Shown here piece by piece: positions 18,663-25,935 of a stretch of 64,000 nt of DNA. Origin of the DNA: Prevotellaceae bacterium (GTDB taxonomy: Bacteria > Bacteroidota > Bacteroidia > Bacteroidales > Paludibacteraceae). The translations under genes and the position numbers were made by a program. A model generated the notes under the pieces. That model saw nothing but the letters and a program-made list of their open reading frames with translations. It did no database searches and was not told the origin of the DNA. The DNA is taken from contig JACJXK010000006.1 of NCBI GenBank assembly GCA_020636675.1, forward strand, positions 1 through 64,000, in the 5' to 3' direction. Each line of letters begins with the position of its first letter. Positions within the stretch are counted from its first letter, which is position 1.

Positions 18663-18737
18663 ATGATTAAGAGTTGGTTTACATATTTCTATTTTTACTT
18701 TTACTACGACAGTAAGAGCGGGATTTTGATGTTTTAA
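18663..18737 (+). CDS. Phe/Tyr-rich leader peptide 1
   Basis: A 24-codon ORF starting 15 nt after the predicted transcription start, preceded by a purine-rich AAGAAGAT. Residues 5-15 read WFTYFYFYFYY: five Tyr (positions 8, 10, 12, 14, 15) and five Phe (6, 9, 11, 13, 24) overall. Such density is the hallmark of an attenuator leader, here for Phe and Tyr, the products of the downstream genes. The last codons overlap the segment 18718-18728, which can pair with the left arm of the following terminator. Ribosomes stalled on the Phe/Tyr codons would leave this segment free and permit read-through. Function is inferred from sequence. Confidence 0.85.
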   Translation: MIKSWFTYFYFYFYYDSKSGILMF

Positions 18738-18766
18738 TTTTGAACAAGAAAAAAACAAATAAATAT

Positions 18767-18796
18767 AAAGTCCCGCAATAATGTGGGACTTTTTTA
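18767..18796 (+). terminator. attenuator terminator 1 of the pheA leader
   Basis: An 11-bp stem (18767-18777 with 18782-18792, one G-U pair, loop ATAA) is followed by TTTTTT. The left arm can instead pair over about 11 positions with 18718-18728 at the end of leader peptide 1 (GCGGGA with TCCCGC as core). This gives mutually exclusive terminator and antiterminator forms. Confidence 0.88.
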
Positions 18797-18816
18797 TTCA
18801 TAACAGATACAAAAGC

Positions 18817-18882
18817 ATGGAAATGGCATACGGACATAACAATTTTTATTTTTACTTCTTTTATTACTTTATGAGGACATAA
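18817..18882 (+). CDS. Phe/Tyr-rich leader peptide 2
   Basis: A 21-codon ORF (or 19 codons from the second ATG at 18823) located after terminator 1. Residues 10-18 read FYFYFFYYF; in all it has five Phe and five Tyr. The stop codon is followed immediately by GGTGGG (18883-18888), complementary to the left arm of terminator 2. It therefore repeats the logic of leader 1 in series, and only transcripts that pass terminator 1 reach it. Function is inferred from sequence. Confidence 0.82.
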   Translation: MEMAYGHNNFYFYFFYYFMRT

Positions 18883-18919
18883 GGTGGGTATCGTCGTATG
18901 ACATGACAAATCAAAATTC

Positions 18920-18953
18920 GAATCCCACCCATTTAGGTGGGATTCCCTTTTTT
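18920..18953 (+). terminator. attenuator terminator 2 of the pheA leader
   Basis: A perfect 10-bp stem GAATCCCACC/GGTGGGATTC (18920-18929 with 18936-18945, loop of 6), then CC and six T bases, 20 bp before the pheA start. The core CCCACC can pair alternatively with GGTGGG at 18883-18888, just after leader peptide 2. Confidence 0.88.
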
Positions 18954-18973
18954 ATACAGAAAACAAAAAACAA

Positions 18974-19816
18974 ATGAAAAAAGTAGCAATACAAGGAATC
19001 GCAGGTTCTTTCCACGACATCGCAGCCAGAGAATACTTCAGAGGAGAGGAGATTGAAATCATCCCATGCGAGACATTCTCGCAGGTATTCCAAACCATCA
19101 AAAAAGACAACTCGATCATTGGCGTCATCGCCATCGAAAATACAATTGCCGGAAGTCTACTGCAAAACCACAATCTACTAAAAGAGAGCGGATTGAAAAT
19201 AGCAGGAGAACAAAAATTGAGAATTAGGCATAATCTGGTCGCTCTTCCTGGCCAGGACATCTCCGAAATCAAAGAAGCCCATTCCCACCCCATCGCACTT
19301 ATGCAATGCGGAGATTTCCTTACGAAAAACAAGAACATCAAAGCAGTAGAGAGCGACGACACCGCATCCAGCGCAAAGAGAGTGGCAGAAGAGGGGATAA
19401 AGGGACACGCTGCCATCTGCGGCGAACTTGCGGCACAAATCTACGGACTTGAAATAATCGCCAAAGGAATAGAAACGAACAAAAGGAACTTCACCAGATT
19501 CCTTATCGTAGCCGATCCTTGGGTGGTAGAAGACATGAACAAAGGAAAATATCCGAACAAATCATCCCTAGTATTTTCACTACCTCACGAAGAGGGCAGT
19601 TTGGCAAAGGTTCTTTCCATCCTATCCTATTACGGGATGAACCTCACCAAAATCCAATCGTTGCCTATCATAGGTCGTGAATGGGAATATATGTTCTACG
19701 TCAATCTCACCTACGAACAATACCTAAGATACACACAGGCCCTCTCGGCCATATCGCCTCTCACCAAAGACCTCCAGATATTAGGAGAATACGAAGAAGG
19801 CAGACAAACAGTATAA
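18974..19816 (+). CDS. pheA: prephenate dehydratase
   Basis: Converts prephenate to phenylpyruvate in phenylalanine synthesis. It has 280 residues. The catalytic domain (1-185) contains the TRF motif in NFTRFLIV (Thr174), and a C-terminal ACT domain (about 197-275) begins LVFSLPHEEGSLAKVL. The ACT Phe-binding motif usually written ESRP reads QSLP here (228-231), so feedback inhibition may differ. There is no fused chorismate mutase; that activity is in the next gene. It is first in the operon, behind the tandem attenuator, and 32 bp before the DAHP synthase fusion. Confidence 0.96.
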   Translation: MKKVAIQGIAGSFHDIAAREYFRGEEIEIIPCETFSQVFQTIKKDNSIIGVIAIENTIAGSLLQNHNLLKESGLKIAGEQKLRIRHNLVALPGQDISEIKEAHSHPIALMQCGDFLTKNKNIKAVESDDTASSAKRVAEEGIKGHAAICGELAAQIYGLEIIAKGIETNKRNFTRFLIVADPWVVEDMNKGKYPNKSSLVFSLPHEEGSLAKVLSILSYYGMNLTKIQSLPIIGREWEYMFYVNLTYEQYLRYTQALSAISPLTKDLQILGEYEEGRQTV

Positions 19817-19848
19817 AAAGGAAATAACAACTAATAAAATCATAGAAT

Positions 19849-20919
19849 ATGGATTTCGAAAAGATTACACTTCCCGGAGTGGAAGACAAAAGACCAATGA
19901 TCATTGCAGGACCATGCAGTGCAGAGACCGAAGATCAAGTATTGGAGACTGCCAAACAGCTGAAAAAACAGGGAATCAAAATTTTCCGTGCCGGAGTATG
20001 GAAACCCCGCACCAAACCCGGAGGTTTCGAAGGTGTAGGAGTAGAAGCTCTCACTTGGTTGGAGAAGGTGAAAAAGGAGACCGGCATGTACGTTTCTACA
20101 GAAGTAGCCACAGCAAAGCACGTAGAAGAAGCTCTCAAACACAACATCGACCTTCTTTGGATTGGTGCCAGAACTACAGCCAACCCGTTCGCCGTCCAAG
20201 AGATTGCAGATACGCTGAAGGGACATGAAGACATCCCGGTTCTGATTAAGAATCCGGTGAACCCAGATCTTGAGTTATGGATTGGAGCCATAGAACGTAT
20301 CTACAACGCAGGTATAAAGAAGATCGGGGTCATCCATCGGGGATTCAGCTCCTACGACAAAAAGCTGTACAGGAATCTTCCCCAATGGCATATTCCTATC
20401 GAGCTACACAGAAGACTTCCTAATCTTCAGATTTTCTGCGATCCCAGCCACATCGGAGGCCGCCGCGACCTCATCGCTCCTCTTTCCCAGCAGGCCATGG
20501 ATCTACGGTTCGACGGTCTAATCATCGAATCGCACTGTACGCCGGACTTGGCATGGAGCGACAAAGATCAGCAGGTAACGCCAGACGTATTAGGATTGAT
20601 ACTTAATACTTTGGTAATCCGTGAAATGAACCAAACAACAGAAAATTTGTCCGAACTCCGTAAACAAATAGACGAAATAGACATGACACTTACCGAACTT
20701 CTCGCCAAACGTATGCGCGTAGCAAGAGAAATTGGTCAATACAAGAAGGAACACGACATGCCTATCTTGCAAACTATGCGTTATGATGAGATTCTTTCTC
20801 GTCGCGCAACAGACGGAGCTAGCATGGGAATGGATCAGGATTTTGTCAAGACTATATTCGAGTCCATCCACTCCGAATCCGTTCGTCAACAAATGGAAAT
20901 CATGAATAAGATAAAATAA
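19849..20919 (+). CDS. bifunctional DAHP synthase / chorismate mutase (AroQ type)
   Basis: 356 residues. The N-terminal domain (about 1-255) is a type I-beta DAHP synthase, which joins phosphoenolpyruvate and erythrose 4-phosphate at the entry to the shikimate pathway: IIAGPCSAETEDQVLETAK, RAGVWKPRTKPGGF, GARTTANPFAVQ, PIELHRRLPNLQIFCDPSH. The C-terminal 95 residues form an AroQ chorismate mutase (SELRKQIDEIDMTLTELLAK, RMRVAREIGQYKKEHDM). The fusion is typical of Bacteroidota and places the first step and the chorismate branch step on one chain. It follows pheA and shares its control. No aminotransferase or tyrA gene follows in this window. Confidence 0.95.
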   Translation: MDFEKITLPGVEDKRPMIIAGPCSAETEDQVLETAKQLKKQGIKIFRAGVWKPRTKPGGFEGVGVEALTWLEKVKKETGMYVSTEVATAKHVEEALKHNIDLLWIGARTTANPFAVQEIADTLKGHEDIPVLIKNPVNPDLELWIGAIERIYNAGIKKIGVIHRGFSSYDKKLYRNLPQWHIPIELHRRLPNLQIFCDPSHIGGRRDLIAPLSQQAMDLRFDGLIIESHCTPDLAWSDKDQQVTPDVLGLILNTLVIREMNQTTENLSELRKQIDEIDMTLTELLAKRMRVAREIGQYKKEHDMPILQTMRYDEILSRRATDGASMGMDQDFVKTIFESIHSESVRQQMEIMNKIK

Positions 20920-21122
20920 TAAAAGATCATTCATAACACGGAGAAGGACAAAGAGCCCGTGACCATTCATTATCATAAGGAAAAAATAACGAAAAATGGT
21001 CTCGAACTTTGCCCTTCCCTTTTTATATTATGGAACTCCCCATACGATTCGTTATAGAGCCCGTTTATTTTAAGGATAAATTAAACAACGGCATCTCACT
21101 AACAAAAAAAACTCCACCCACC

Positions 21123-21560
21123 TTATTCAAGTCTTAAACGCTCATTAAATGTTTGAAATGCATCAAATGCAATCCACTTTCCCTTATACTCTACAAAAAA
21201 AACTCGCAATCCTCGACCTTCATCTCTCTTCCAATCGCGTGCTTTAATTGTAATGGGATAGTCTGATTTAGAAAACAAATCGGAATAGTCATATCCTTCA
21301 ATGAAACCTAACTCATCTTCCACTATTACTCCTTTACAATCTCCCAAACCACCGATGCTTTTCCCATAAAGAGATTCTACTTGTTCTAATGTAAAACCTT
21401 TTATTTGGAAATCATCAATATCTGCAAAGTTTTGCTCTTTAGGTACAATTTTAACCGTGTCAATATTTGCAGAATTCCGTATCCAGATTCCTATTGTTTC
21501 TTCATTTTTTCCACATCCACATATGAAACACAATACTACCAACAATTTCCATTTCATCAT
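21123..21560 (-). CDS. small hypothetical lipoprotein
   Basis: 145 residues with a short signal peptide ending in a lipobox (LLVVLCFICGCGKNEE), so it is probably lipid-anchored in the envelope. The mature part is mixed alpha/beta and acidic, with no motif I recognise. A second ATG one codon in is equally likely as the start. It is the first of three small envelope-directed genes on the minus strand in the accessory island (21.1-25.9 kb). Function unknown; an immunity-type role is only a possibility from context. Confidence 0.6.
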   Translation of the reverse strand: MMKWKLLVVLCFICGCGKNEETIGIWIRNSANIDTVKIVPKEQNFADIDDFQIKGFTLEQVESLYGKSIGGLGDCKGVIVEDELGFIEGYDYSDLFSKSDYPITIKARDWKRDEGRGLRVFFVEYKGKWIAFDAFQTFNERLRLE

Positions 21561-21999
21561 TTCTTGACATTTTCAGGGTCTTCCGACATTAGGAGTGATG
21601 GATTTTCCGACCTTACAATCAGACTTATACCAAAACTACGGCAATATATTATTTTGATTGCCAACATAATATTTTCACCAAACTTACAATTTAATGCTTA
21701 GATGATTACTGAAATCACATAGACTTCTTTAATATTAACAACCAAGAAGACAAGTATAAAAATGACATTATTTTCATTGGCATCACGAAGAAGCCATCAC
21801 TCGAAATCCCGGACAAACCAATATTTTTAACGTGGCTTGAAATCTGTTTCCCAATACAAACACTACCTGCATGGGCCTGACGGAAGTGCTGTATCTGCCG
21901 AAAAAAGTTTACAGTGCAAAAATATAATAATAGAATGATAGGCATGCTTGAATGTCAAAAAAAATATCATGTGAGATTCCACAAAAGACACATGGTATC
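21561..21999. other. AT-rich spacer without a convincing gene
   Basis: About 440 bp between the lipoprotein gene and the 3' remnant of the disrupted membrane-protein gene. A 76-codon minus-strand ORF (21715-21945) exists but shows no start context, domain or coding signal that I trust. No RNA gene or clear hairpin is seen. Confidence 0.4.
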
Positions 22000-22061
22000 C
22001 TACCGAATATTTTTACTTCTAAAATAGATAAAAAACAAAACGTTAACCACTATTATCACAA
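22000..22061 (-). pseudogene. 3' remnant of a small membrane-protein gene split by ISAs1
   Basis: If the insertion sequence (22062-23307) and one copy of its 9-bp target duplication are removed, the frame from 23657 continues here as VVNVLFFIYFRSKNIR and stops with TAG at 22002-22000. The joined gene is 402 nt, an exact multiple of three, giving 133 residues. This confirms that the element cut the last transmembrane helix of the protein. Confidence 0.75.
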
Positions 22062-23307
22062 CAGGGTCAACGCATTTAAATTCCCAGCAAATCGAGCAGG
22101 AACTTGTTGTCCCATCCGGCCTTGAGCCTTTTCGAGACTAATGACCCTTTGGACTTGTCCTTCTTCAGGAGGTTTATCCCTATCTTTCTGATGAAGGAAA
22201 AGTTGTGGGCCGAATTTCCCGTCCTCTTGCGCTGTCTGTCCTCGTTGAAGACGACGTCCAGAGTCCAATGCAGGGAGTTCTCCACTCCCCAGTGCGCCCT
22301 GATGTGGCGGTTGAACTCGGAGGCGGAGCCTTTCATGCTGCTGATGTAATAGCGGACCTGCTCCTCCGTCTTTTTCCCGACTTCCCGTTTGGCCTCCACC
22401 TTCACGATGCTCGCCATGTTCGTCCAACGTTCCCTGCCGTCGATGAACTTCAGATCCCGGATGACCCCGCACCTGCGGGTTTCGATGCGTCCGTGCCCCT
22501 TTTCCACCGTCTCGTCCTCGGAGTCGGCTTTTTGCCTTTCAAAGGCATGTTCGACCTGCTCCAGCATTTCCTTCTGGTTGCCCTTGACGGAGAGGATGTA
22601 GTCGGCTTCGTTTTCGATGATTTTGTCGGCTATCTTCGTCTGCGTGCCCATGGCGTCTATGGTGACTATCTCCCCCTTTATATCAAGCATGTCAAGCAGG
22701 AGCGGGATTGCCGTTATCTCGTTGCTCTTCATGTCAACCTTCAGTTGCCCGAGCACGAGCCCGTTATCGGACGCCCATGCGCTGACCATGTGTATCGGGC
22801 GGATTTCGTGGAAACCGTCCTTCGACCCCTTCACCGTCTTCCCGTCTATGGCTATCACCTCCCGCCCGATGTCCGCATTCTTCAACGACTGCGTCCACTC
22901 AACGAACATACGTTCGAAGCTCTGGGGGCTAATCAGGGAAAACACCCTGTTTATCGTGTCGTGGGAGGGTATGCCGTTCGGCAGTTTCAGTATGGTTTTC
23001 AGGAACTCTAATTTTGTCTTTCCGAACAGCTCTATCGCATCCCACGACTCGGCGCCGCACAGCACGCCCAAAATGGACAGTATGACAATGTCGCACAGCA
23101 GGTGCTTCTTGTTCCTGTTCAACCTCGGGTCCGGAATCCTTTCGAAATAGGTGTGCAACGACGTTTTCTGCATATTCATGTTTTTTTCGCAAAAGAAACG
23201 CATTTGAACTTCTATTTCAAAACAAATACAACATAAGTTATTAACAGTCAATTTATTAAATTGTTAATAATGGTCTATTTTTAGTTTTTTTATATGTGTT
23301 GACCCTG
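22062..23307 (-). mobile_element. ISAs1-family insertion sequence
   Basis: A 1246-bp element bounded by the inverted repeat CAGGGTCAAC (22062-22071) and GTTGACCCTG (23298-23307). It is flanked by the 9-bp direct repeat ATTATCACA (22052-22060 and 23308-23316), with one extra A on the left side. Terminal sequence and duplication length fit the ISAs1 family. It carries one intact transposase gene and is more GC-rich than its surroundings, consistent with recent arrival. Confidence 0.92.
22076..23179 (-). CDS. ISAs1 family transposase
   Basis: 367 residues from ATG 23179 (MNMQKTSLHTYFERIPDPR); a longer frame exists but begins in the terminal region. DDE residues are visible in VIAIDGKTVKGS, EIVTIDAMGTQTKIAD and ENSLHWTLDVVFNEDRQR. 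The DDE_Tnp_ISAs1 fold with an N-terminal helical domain (ILSILGVLCGAESWDAIELF) is complete, so the element may still be active. Its stop codon lies 5 bp inside the terminal repeat. Confidence 0.93.
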   Translation of the reverse strand: MNMQKTSLHTYFERIPDPRLNRNKKHLLCDIVILSILGVLCGAESWDAIELFGKTKLEFLKTILKLPNGIPSHDTINRVFSLISPQSFERMFVEWTQSLKNADIGREVIAIDGKTVKGSKDGFHEIRPIHMVSAWASDNGLVLGQLKVDMKSNEITAIPLLLDMLDIKGEIVTIDAMGTQTKIADKIIENEADYILSVKGNQKEMLEQVEHAFERQKADSEDETVEKGHGRIETRRCGVIRDLKFIDGRERWTNMASIVKVEAKREVGKKTEEQVRYYISSMKGSASEFNRHIRAHWGVENSLHWTLDVVFNEDRQRKRTGNSAHNFSFIRKIGINLLKKDKSKGSLVSKRLKAGWDNKFLLDLLGI

Positions 23308-23657
23308 ATTATCACAGTAATATAAACTATACATAAAACATCCATCTTCTTCTTTTGATTTTCAGGTGTCTTCTTGAATTTTTCTAATAACTCAAGATAT
23401 TTGGGTTTTCTGAAATAAAGACAATTTACAAGTATAACAATAGCACCAATAATTAAAAATGGGTTAACACCTAATGAACCTTTTATGAGATAAGAATCAA
23501 ATAAATATATATAAAGAATGCAATATATGGGGAAAATATTCAAAGTATGAAACATGGATAATCCTGATATTGAATAAGCTATTGGCATAATCTTTTCCTC
23601 TATTATCTGTGTATTCCACCAATACAATCTACAAAATAAATATTCGAAAAAATTCAT
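23308..23657 (-). pseudogene. 5' part of small membrane-protein gene, interrupted by ISAs1
   Basis: Starts MNFFEYLFCRLYWWNTQII at 23657 and encodes at least two hydrophobic helices (FPIYCILYIYLFDSYLIKG and NPFLIIGAIVILVNCLYF), a charged segment (KPKYLELLEKFKKTPENQKK) and the start of another helix. The ISAs1 element truncates it; the present frame runs into the element and would end with a short foreign tail. The intact form was 133 residues. It looks like small Bacteroidota membrane proteins found beside toxins or in hypervariable islands, but I cannot assign a function. Confidence 0.7.
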
Positions 23658-23684
23658 ATTATTCAATAATTTAGTAATCGTCAA

Positions 23685-23741
23685 AACAACTTGTGATAAT
23701 TTCGATAAAATGCCGTAGGCATTGTCTCTTTGTAGGGAGAA
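23685..23741 (-). repeat. recurrent peptide-coding element, copy A
   Basis: 57 bp that on the minus strand can encode FSLQRDNAYGILSKLSQVV, ending 27 bp before the start of the membrane-protein gene. A diverged copy lies at 25795-25849. Differences between copies are largely codon-silent or whole-codon, which suggests past selection on the peptide. Confidence 0.6.
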
Positions 23742-24244
23742 ATAGGCATCGACAACCGCATTCCGGAGGAATGCACCATACATGACAATTATTGCAGTCC
23801 TCCGTCCGGACACATTTGCTTACTTTTCTCCGGCAAGAAGCGTAAGCAGATGTGCCTGCGCTGTTGCCCGCTTTTCGGGAGGTACGGCACGTCCCTCCGC
23901 TAAAACCTTTTGTATATCCTCGGACCTCGGGCAAAAAGGTTTTTTCACGCTGCGGCACGCACCTCCCCTCATCCGCAGTCAATGGCGAGTGTCAGTCTGC
24001 CGACGGTGAGTCTAGATTTCACAACACCTACACATTTGTTTATCCCCACGGAATGTCTTGCTGTCAATACAATGCTCAGAAAGCACACAAGATGTTTTTA
24101 ACGATCACTGATCTTGTACGACAAGGCGAATTGAATATCGACGTTAGCCAAAGACGCTAAGCCGGACGGAAAGAAGCATTTCTTATATTCACATTTATAT
24201 CATCTTCGTTCCTATTAGCAATAAAAGCACAGCATTCTGGCACA
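23742..24244. other. mosaic non-coding stretch in accessory island
   Basis: About 500 bp with no credible gene. It holds a small hairpin GCATTCC/GGAATGC (23758-23774), GC-rich tracts unlike the AT-rich flanks and one copy of a dispersed repeat (24049-24098). Short ORFs on both strands overlap each other and lack support. It reads as a scar of repeated insertion and deletion. Confidence 0.45.
24049..24098 (+). repeat. dispersed repeat, copy 1
   Basis: The sequence from CGGAATGTCTT to GCACACAAGATGTTTT matches 36752-36805 on the other strand, with a few substitutions and one 4-bp gap. Both copies lie in gene-free stretches. Confidence 0.6.
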
Positions 24245-24694
24245 CTACCATATTTTTATATCATTGAAAAAATGTTCATAATATATCAATTCTCTTTCTT
24301 CGACATTTTCATATACAACAGTAATGCCATATTTAAAATAATTGTCTTCTCTAAAATATTTTCTTCTTCCTTTCAATATAGAATAGCCTCTCACACTACG
24401 AATATCTTTACCTAACATAAAGGTACTACTTATCGTTTTATCAGCCATGTCCGTCATTGGTAAATTCAACATACGTCCACAATGGATTGATATTACAACG
24501 GTATCTGAAATGCTAGTTATGGTTTTAAAATATCCCTCCTCATAGTTTACGTCATTAATTCTACTAACTGATGGATATTCTAAAATTACATGTTTTCCAA
24601 GACACGATACCGTATCTGTTTTTGTTTGCATTTGTCCTAACATAACATTAGAGAAAAATAACAATACAAATAACAGTTTTCCCATTTTCTTCAT
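24245..24694 (-). CDS. small secreted hypothetical protein
   Basis: 149 residues from ATG 24694 (MKKMGKLLFVLLFFSNVML), with a clear signal peptide ending near VMLGQ. The mature part has no domain I recognise. The start codon is the edge of an IS1595 insertion: the 9-bp target duplication (24693-24701) covers the first two bases of the gene, so the original upstream region is now more than 1 kb away. Any transcription must come from the element or beyond. Function unknown; it belongs to the same group of small envelope-directed genes as its neighbours. Confidence 0.6.
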   Translation of the reverse strand: MKKMGKLLFVLLFFSNVMLGQMQTKTDTVSCLGKHVILEYPSVSRINDVNYEEGYFKTITSISDTVVISIHCGRMLNLPMTDMADKTISSTFMLGKDIRSVRGYSILKGRRKYFREDNYFKYGITVVYENVEERELIYYEHFFNDIKIW

Positions 24695-24701
24695 TATTTT
24701 T

Positions 24702-25764
24702 ATGATAATCCGCAATATGTCCCACTGAACATTTGCATAAACCCGGCATAAACGCTAACTTTGAGCATATATAAAATCGGCATTGAAATGAAATTGTTGG
24801 AGTTCACACAAAAATATCCGGACGAGGAGTCTTGCATCGCAAAATTGAGGGAGTTAAGGGAGAGAGATGTCCACGTCTGTCCCAAATGCGGGCACAAGGA
24901 ATGGTACTGGAAGGGAGACAAGCTCTGCTACGAATGCAAGAAGTGCCATCATAGGGAAAGCATCCGAAAGGGCACGGTAATGGAAAACTCGAAGCTTCCG
25001 TTCCGATACTGGTTCGTGACCATGCACCTGCTGACTGCCACCAAGAACACGTTCTCCGCACTCGAACTCCAGCGGCAGTTGGGGCACAAGCGCTACCAAC
25101 CCGTATGGGAGATGCTCCACAAGCTGCGCAGCGTCATGGGCAAAAGGGACGGGAAATACACGTTGAAGGGCAATGTCGAGATAGACGAAGGCTTCTTTTC
25201 CACGGAGGTGAAGGAAGAAGAGAAGGACGACGCCCCAAAACGGGGAGCCGGCAGCCAATCCAAGACGAAGGTGCTTGTGATGGCGGAAAGCGAGTCCGTC
25301 GAAAATCCGAAACCAGGCAAGAAGGAGAAGAAGGTCAACCACATCAAGATGGTCGTCATCCCGGATGCGAAGGCGGACACGATAGATGGCGTGGTGAAGG
25401 TGAAGGTCGACAAGGATTCGTCCGTGGTGGGCGACGGCACGAAATCGCACGTTCATTTCCCGGACATCTTCAAGGAGTATTCCGGACGTAAGATTAATGC
25501 CGAGGACATAGGCAAGGTTCTTCCATGGGTCCACATAGCGATATCCAACGCCAAGACGCGGCTTGCGGGCATATACCATGGCATCAAGCCGGAATACCTT
25601 CAGGAGTATCTGAACGAGTTCTGCTACAAGTTCAACCGACGGCACTTCGGGGAACGGCAATTTGACCGTCTACTGTCTGCCTCTGTCGGTTACGTCACTG
25701 ATTTTAAGCATCGAGTATACAACAAGAGATTGGGATTTTCTTAGTCCGTATTGCGGATTATCAT
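24702..25764 (+). mobile_element. IS1595-family insertion sequence
   Basis: A 1063-bp element with terminal inverted repeats ATGATAATCCGCAATA (left) and its complement (right, ending at 25764). It is flanked by the direct repeat ATTATTTTT (24693-24701 and 25765-25773); IS1595 elements usually duplicate 8 bp. It contains one intact transposase gene and is markedly more GC-rich than the flanks. It was inserted exactly at the start codon of the secreted-protein gene. Confidence 0.9.
24788..25744 (+). CDS. IS1595 family (ISXO2-like) transposase
   Basis: 318 residues starting MKLLEFTQKYPDEESCIAKL. An N-terminal zinc ribbon (CPKCGHKEWYW then CYECKKCHHRES) precedes an ISXO2-like catalytic domain with NVEIDEGFFS, MVVIPDAKADTIDG and the C-terminal block HIAISNAKTRLAGIYHGIK followed by LNEFCYKFNRRHFGER. 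All expected motifs are present, so it is probably functional. ATG 24788 is preferred over an upstream TTG. Confidence 0.93.
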   Translation: MKLLEFTQKYPDEESCIAKLRELRERDVHVCPKCGHKEWYWKGDKLCYECKKCHHRESIRKGTVMENSKLPFRYWFVTMHLLTATKNTFSALELQRQLGHKRYQPVWEMLHKLRSVMGKRDGKYTLKGNVEIDEGFFSTEVKEEEKDDAPKRGAGSQSKTKVLVMAESESVENPKPGKKEKKVNHIKMVVIPDAKADTIDGVVKVKVDKDSSVVGDGTKSHVHFPDIFKEYSGRKINAEDIGKVLPWVHIAISNAKTRLAGIYHGIKPEYLQEYLNEFCYKFNRRHFGERQFDRLLSASVGYVTDFKHRVYNKRLGFS

Positions 25765-25773
25765 ATTATTTTT

Positions 25774-25860
25774 TCAGTTTAGTGATTTCCCAAAAATAAC
25801 TTTTGACGATTTTGATAAAATGTCATAGGCATTGTTTTGTAGAGAAAAACCTTGATTCAT
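25774..25860 (-). repeat. recurrent peptide-coding element, copy B, in a 28-codon ORF
   Basis: The conserved part (25795-25849) can encode FSLQNNAYDILSKSSKV and matches copy A at 23685-23741. Here it sits in a complete small ORF from ATG 25860 to TGA at 25774. Before the IS1595 insertion, that stop was 7 bp upstream of the ATG of the secreted-protein gene, an operon-like spacing. Whether the peptide is made is unknown. Confidence 0.55.
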
Positions 25861-25935
25861 CACGAAGCTCCCCAGTCAAAAGAAATCACGCTCCGAGTTT
25901 GTCGTCAACAAACTAACTATAAAAATCTTTTTGCT

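Noticed and set aside
18663..18737. The possibility that the first aromatic-rich ORF is a random AT-rich frame
   Set aside because: Its position 15 nt after an exact promoter, alternating Phe/Tyr codons, complementary antiterminator segment and the aromatic operon downstream together make chance unlikely; it is kept as a feature.
20930..21020. Possible terminator after the DAHP synthase-chorismate mutase gene
   Set aside because: The inverted repeats (CACGG/CCGTG and others) are short and far from any T-run, so I do not list a terminator.
21715..21945. 76-codon minus-strand ORF beside the ISAs1 element
   Set aside because: It begins with a hydrophobic run but has no consistent coding signal or neighbours supporting expression; it may be a relic of an older gene.
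23671..24160. Several overlapping ORFs on both strands
   Set aside because: Frames conflict with each other, composition is mixed, and part is the recurrent element; no single frame is convincing.
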